A stretch of DNA of 16,492 bases from Thiosulfativibrio sp964387695 (GTDB lineage Bacteria; Pseudomonadota; Gammaproteobacteria; Thiomicrospirales; Thiomicrospiraceae): the NCBI GenBank assembly GCA_964387695.1, contig CAYLXI010000025.1, positions 1 to 16,492 of the forward strand, in the 5' to 3' direction. The position numbers and the translations under genes were made by a program. The notes beneath the pieces were generated by a model. It had not been told where the DNA came from, did no database searches, and saw nothing but the letters and a program-made list of their open reading frames with translations. This document shows positions 13,883 to 16,492 of the stretch, piece after piece (positions within the stretch are counted from its first letter, which is position 1; every line of letters begins with the position of its first letter).

Positions 13883-14989
13883 ATGAAAATCGGTCTTTCT
13901 CGTGAAAACTTATTAAGCGTTTTACAAACGGTATCAGGAGTTGTAGAAAAACGCCAAACCATGGCTGTTTTAGGCAATGTTTTATTACAAGTTAAGCAAA
14001 ATATTTTGACTGTTACGGCTTCAGACCTAGAAATTGAAACGCGTGCACAGACGGAGTTAGAATCTTCAGAAGGTGATTTTGAGATTACCATACCAGCCAT
14101 TAAATTAATTACTATTGTTCGTTCTTTGCCTAGCGGACTCACTATAATATTAGTCTTTGAAGGCTCTCGCTGTAACCTTTCTGCGGGTAGATCGCGTTTT
14201 AAACTGTCAACTTTACCCTCTGAAGACTTTCCTCTTATGGATTTGACCCAAACAGAATTGTCTTTTTCGATGCAGCAGAATCAATTAAAACATCTTATTC
14301 AAAATACCGCATTTGCTATGGCAAATCAGGATGTTCGTTTTTATTTAAATGGAATGCTATTTGATATTAGCAATCAGTCACTGCGTGTTGTGGCGACCGA
14401 TGGTCATCGTTTATCTACTTGTACCACTCAGTTAGAGACTGAAGGTTTAAGTGCGACCCAAGCTATATTGCCTCGTAAAGGGGTTTTAGAGCTACAAAAA
14501 CTTGTTAAGGATGATGAAACTTTAATCCTGTTTTCTTTAGCTAAAAACTACTTAACGGTACAACTAGAAGACACTATTTTTACCTGCAAGCTGGTAGACG
14601 GACGCTTTCCTGATTATCGTCGAGTTATTCCAGCAAATAATGATCAAAGCATTCAAACTTCTTACGAGTTATTTAAAAGCTTGTTGCAACGCTCTGCCAT
14701 TCTATCTAATGATAAATTTAAAGGCATTCGTTTTGCTTTGGCTTCAAATTTACTGTCTGTTCACGCTCAAAATTCTGAACAAGATGAGTCTCATGAAGAC
14801 ATGGCGATTGACTACCAAGGCCCAGAAATGGAAATTGGCTTTAATGTTAACTACTTGCTTGATGTTTTAAATTCCATAGATGATGAACTGGTTACGTTAC
14901 TCTTAAAAGATGCCAACAGCAGCTGTTTATTTGAGACCCAAACGGATGCATGTAAGTGTCAACATGTTATTATGCCGATGCGTATATAG
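13883..14989 (+). CDS. dnaN: DNA polymerase III beta subunit (sliding clamp)
   Basis: A 368-residue ring subunit that tethers polymerase III and repair factors to DNA. The three-fold repeated clamp fold is seen in the N-terminal MKIGLSRENLLSVLQTVSGV, the central FYLNGMLFDISNQSLRVVAT with DGHRLSTC, and the C-terminal GFNVNYLLDVLNSI, ending MPMRI (MPMRL in E. coli). Length matches the E. coli clamp (366). It begins ten bases after the dnaA stop; the TAA of dnaA followed by GGG supplies the Shine-Dalgarno AAGGG, so the two genes are co-transcribed and probably coupled. The linker region shows the usual acidic turn (EQDESHEDMAIDYQG). A palindromic repeat element begins seven bases after the stop codon. 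Confidence 0.97.
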   Translation: MKIGLSRENLLSVLQTVSGVVEKRQTMAVLGNVLLQVKQNILTVTASDLEIETRAQTELESSEGDFEITIPAIKLITIVRSLPSGLTIILVFEGSRCNLSAGRSRFKLSTLPSEDFPLMDLTQTELSFSMQQNQLKHLIQNTAFAMANQDVRFYLNGMLFDISNQSLRVVATDGHRLSTCTTQLETEGLSATQAILPRKGVLELQKLVKDDETLILFSLAKNYLTVQLEDTIFTCKLVDGRFPDYRRVIPANNDQSIQTSYELFKSLLQRSAILSNDKFKGIRFALASNLLSVHAQNSEQDESHEDMAIDYQGPEMEIGFNVNYLLDVLNSIDDELVTLLLKDANSSCLFETQTDACKCQHVIMPMRI

Positions 14990-14996
14990 AACTAAA

Positions 14997-15148
14997 TCCA
15001 AATTCCTGCTTAGAAACTGGCACATAGCACCAGACCTTGCCCGTTTAACCTAATTTAGGCTATTAGAGACCTTTGCAAACGCCTAGCGAACAAGCTCTAG
15101 CATTCTATATCTAGTTTCTAAGCAAGGGTTTTTAAGCAAGGGTTTGAG
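14997..15148. mobile_element. MITE-like palindromic element, copy C (full length, inverted to copy A)
   Basis: About 152 bp between dnaN and recF. Its left end TCCAAATTCCTGCTTAGAAA and right end CTAGTTTCTAAGCAAGGG form an imperfect inverted repeat. The block CCTAGCGAACAAGCTCTAGC followed by ATTCTATATC repeats copy A in opposite orientation with few differences. At the right end the 14-bp unit TAAGCAAGGGTTTT is tandemly duplicated (15119-15132 and 15133-15146), which explains the greater length. A small palindrome CCTAATTTAGG lies inside. It may end or weaken transcription from dnaN into recF. Confidence 0.7.
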
Positions 15149-15170
15149 TAAAGAATTTGGTTTTATTGCC

Positions 15171-15191
15171 TATCCAATATTGTGCTGGATA
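15171..15191. repeat. Small inverted repeat upstream of recF
   Basis: TATCCA (15171-15176) and TGGATA (15186-15191) flank nine bases, about 45 bases before the recF start. It might be an operator or a chance palindrome. Confidence 0.25.
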
Positions 15192-15237
15192 ACGACCCTT
15201 TCATTTAAACTGAAGCAACTTTTTGTCCAAATACTCT

Positions 15238-16356
15238 ATGGCTAAAATTACTCAACTAACTCTACAGAAATTTCGTAATCTGAATCAAATTCAGCTCTCT
15301 TTCTCCCCTAAGTTAAATTTAATTGTGGGTGATAATGCAGCAGGTAAAACTTCCATTATTGAAGGGATTTGGGTCTTATCAACAGGTCGTTCATTTAGAA
15401 CAAAAAAACCTAGTCACCTTATTCAGCAAGGCCAAGCAGAGCTGGTTTTGTTTGCACAGGTAGAGCAACAATCTCAAGCACACAAACTGGGATTAAGCCG
15501 TTCAGAGCAAGGGTCAATTCTTAAGCTTAATGGAGACAGACTGTACAGTCAATCTGAATTAGCCAATAAACTTCCTGTTCAGTTACTTACACCTGAAAGT
15601 CATCGTTTATTGGAAGAAGGCCCTAAAGCAAGGCGAAATTTTCTTGATTGGGGAGGGTTCTATCAAACGCCAGACTTTATGCCATTATGGCGTAATTATC
15701 AACGAATTCTTAAACAAAGAAATCATGCTTTACGCAAAAAGATACCCAAATCTCAAACCACTTTATGGGATAAACAGTTGGTTGAAGTGGCAGAAGAAAT
15801 TCACAAAATTCGTCAAGAATATGTGGTGCAGCTCACTCCCTATTTAACGGAGTTTTGTTCCGCACTCATGCCTGAAATTACGGAAGATGTCGCGATACAT
15901 TATCGCTCTGGATGGCCAAAACAGTCGTCAAGTTTAGCGGCTTTATTAGCTGAAAACTACCCTAAAGATTCTCAACAAGGCTTTACACAGTATGGTTGTC
16001 ATCGTGCTGATTTACGCTTTCGCATCGGCTCGCAAGAGGCTATATTAAAACTATCTCGCGGGCAACAAAAACTGTTTGTTTGTGCCTTGCTTTTAGCCCA
16101 AGCCTCTCTTTATGAAAAAACCTCTAAAGAGCCTGTTATTATGTTAATTGACGACCTACCTGCGGAGCTTGATAAAAATCATCGCTTAACCTTATTAAAA
16201 CTGCTAGACTGCTTAAATATTCAGCATATTATTACGACGACTTCGGCAGATTTAATCCCCGATTTATCCCCAGAAACGACCAAAACATATCACATATTAT
16301 TGGGTGAAGTTTTTACAGACCAAATCAATGAAATCAATGGGGGCAGGCTCGATTGA
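15238..16356 (+). CDS. recF: DNA replication and repair protein RecF
   Basis: A 372-residue SMC-like ATPase that, with RecO and RecR, loads RecA at single-strand gaps and helps restart stalled forks. KITQLTLQKFRNLNQIQLSF is the family N-terminus, Walker A is GDNAAGKTS (31-39, Lys37), the ABC signature is KLSRGQQKLFVCALLLAQ (Leu272 to Gly275 core) and Walker B with D-loop is MLIDDLPAELD (from Met302). Length is close to E. coli RecF (357). The ATG at 15238 matches the usual N-terminus; a TTG at 15223, with GAAG seven bases before it, would add five residues and is a real alternative. It usually follows dnaN closely, but here a 248-bp gap with a repeat element intervenes, so it may use its own promoter. 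gyrB is expected next but not seen within the window. Confidence 0.95.
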   Translation: MAKITQLTLQKFRNLNQIQLSFSPKLNLIVGDNAAGKTSIIEGIWVLSTGRSFRTKKPSHLIQQGQAELVLFAQVEQQSQAHKLGLSRSEQGSILKLNGDRLYSQSELANKLPVQLLTPESHRLLEEGPKARRNFLDWGGFYQTPDFMPLWRNYQRILKQRNHALRKKIPKSQTTLWDKQLVEVAEEIHKIRQEYVVQLTPYLTEFCSALMPEITEDVAIHYRSGWPKQSSSLAALLAENYPKDSQQGFTQYGCHRADLRFRIGSQEAILKLSRGQQKLFVCALLLAQASLYEKTSKEPVIMLIDDLPAELDKNHRLTLLKLLDCLNIQHIITTTSADLIPDLSPETTKTYHILLGEVFTDQINEINGGRLD

Positions 16357-16492
16357 TTGTAACTTACCCACTCATTTTTCAAAAGAACCGAAAAAACGGG
16401 ATTTAAAAATGGCATGGGCGATGTACCCACTAAACCAATTATTATTTTAAAAGCCACTCAAATTAATTAAGTAGAGACCTTGAAAATGAAAT
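16357..16492 (+). other. Non-coding stretch after recF
   Basis: These 136 bases carry no supported gene. A 13-codon ATG frame begins within them and is taken as chance. The window ends just after an ATG (16485-16487) that could be the start of the next gene, but too little is visible to name it. Confidence 0.5.

Noticed and set aside
16470..16492. AGAGACCTT at the right edge, similar to AGAGACCTTT inside repeat copy C (about 15065-15074), possibly an insertion sequence end.
   Set aside because: Ten or fewer matching bases at a cut edge cannot support a mobile element.
16485..16492. Start of gyrB at the window end.
   Set aside because: Gene order makes gyrB likely nearby, but only two codons follow the ATG and no clear Shine-Dalgarno sequence is seen.

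Overview
The window is AT-rich DNA that looks like a gammaproteobacterial chromosome around its replication origin. The order trxB (divergent) / ftsK-lolA-rarA-(crcB)-serS matches the block known from Escherichia coli and relatives, except that lrp, which in E. coli lies between trxB and ftsK, is absent. The dnaA-dnaN-recF order next to TTATCCACA-type DnaA boxes is the standard oriC neighbourhood. A remnant of an alpha-carbonic anhydrase and a DUF1538 + double PII operon would suit a chemolithoautotroph of the Thiomicrospira/Hydrogenovibrio kind. That placement is an inference, and the genus cannot be fixed from this sequence.

Layout. Positions 1-311 hold the C-terminal remnant of an alpha-carbonic anhydrase, preceded by a 25-bp sequence that recurs at 9152. 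A small three-helix membrane protein of unknown role follows on the minus strand (312-602), then a secreted FKBP-type prolyl isomerase (707-1417) and thioredoxin reductase trxB (1500-2444), both minus. Divergent from trxB, a tight plus-strand series runs ftsK (DNA translocase), lolA (lipoprotein carrier), rarA (replication-associated AAA+ ATPase), crcB (fluoride channel) and serS (seryl-tRNA synthetase). A tRNA-Ser(UGA) gene with its own promoter and terminator comes directly after serS.

Positions 9223-11790 carry a minus-strand operon. It encodes a duplicated DUF1538 membrane protein followed by two overlapping, divergent PII-family proteins. This is the least understood functional unit in the window: it looks like a membrane transporter or channel controlled by a pair of non-canonical PII sensors.

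Positions 11791-12507 are non-coding and contain the probable oriC: three plus-strand DnaA boxes beside a very AT-rich stretch. dnaA (TTG start), dnaN and recF follow. A family of short, imperfect-palindromic repeats with a TCCCTACTTAGAAA-type end occurs four times here: one full copy before the DUF1538 operon, one short copy beside the DnaA boxes, one solo end after them, and one full inverted copy between dnaN and recF. These elements resemble non-autonomous mobile elements (MITE-like) and are the most unusual structural signal in the window.

If replication starts at about 12.25 kb, the ftsK-serS block is transcribed head-on to the leftward fork, whereas trxB, the isomerase gene and the DUF1538/PII operon run with it. 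No CRISPR array, rRNA, prophage or complete insertion sequence was seen.
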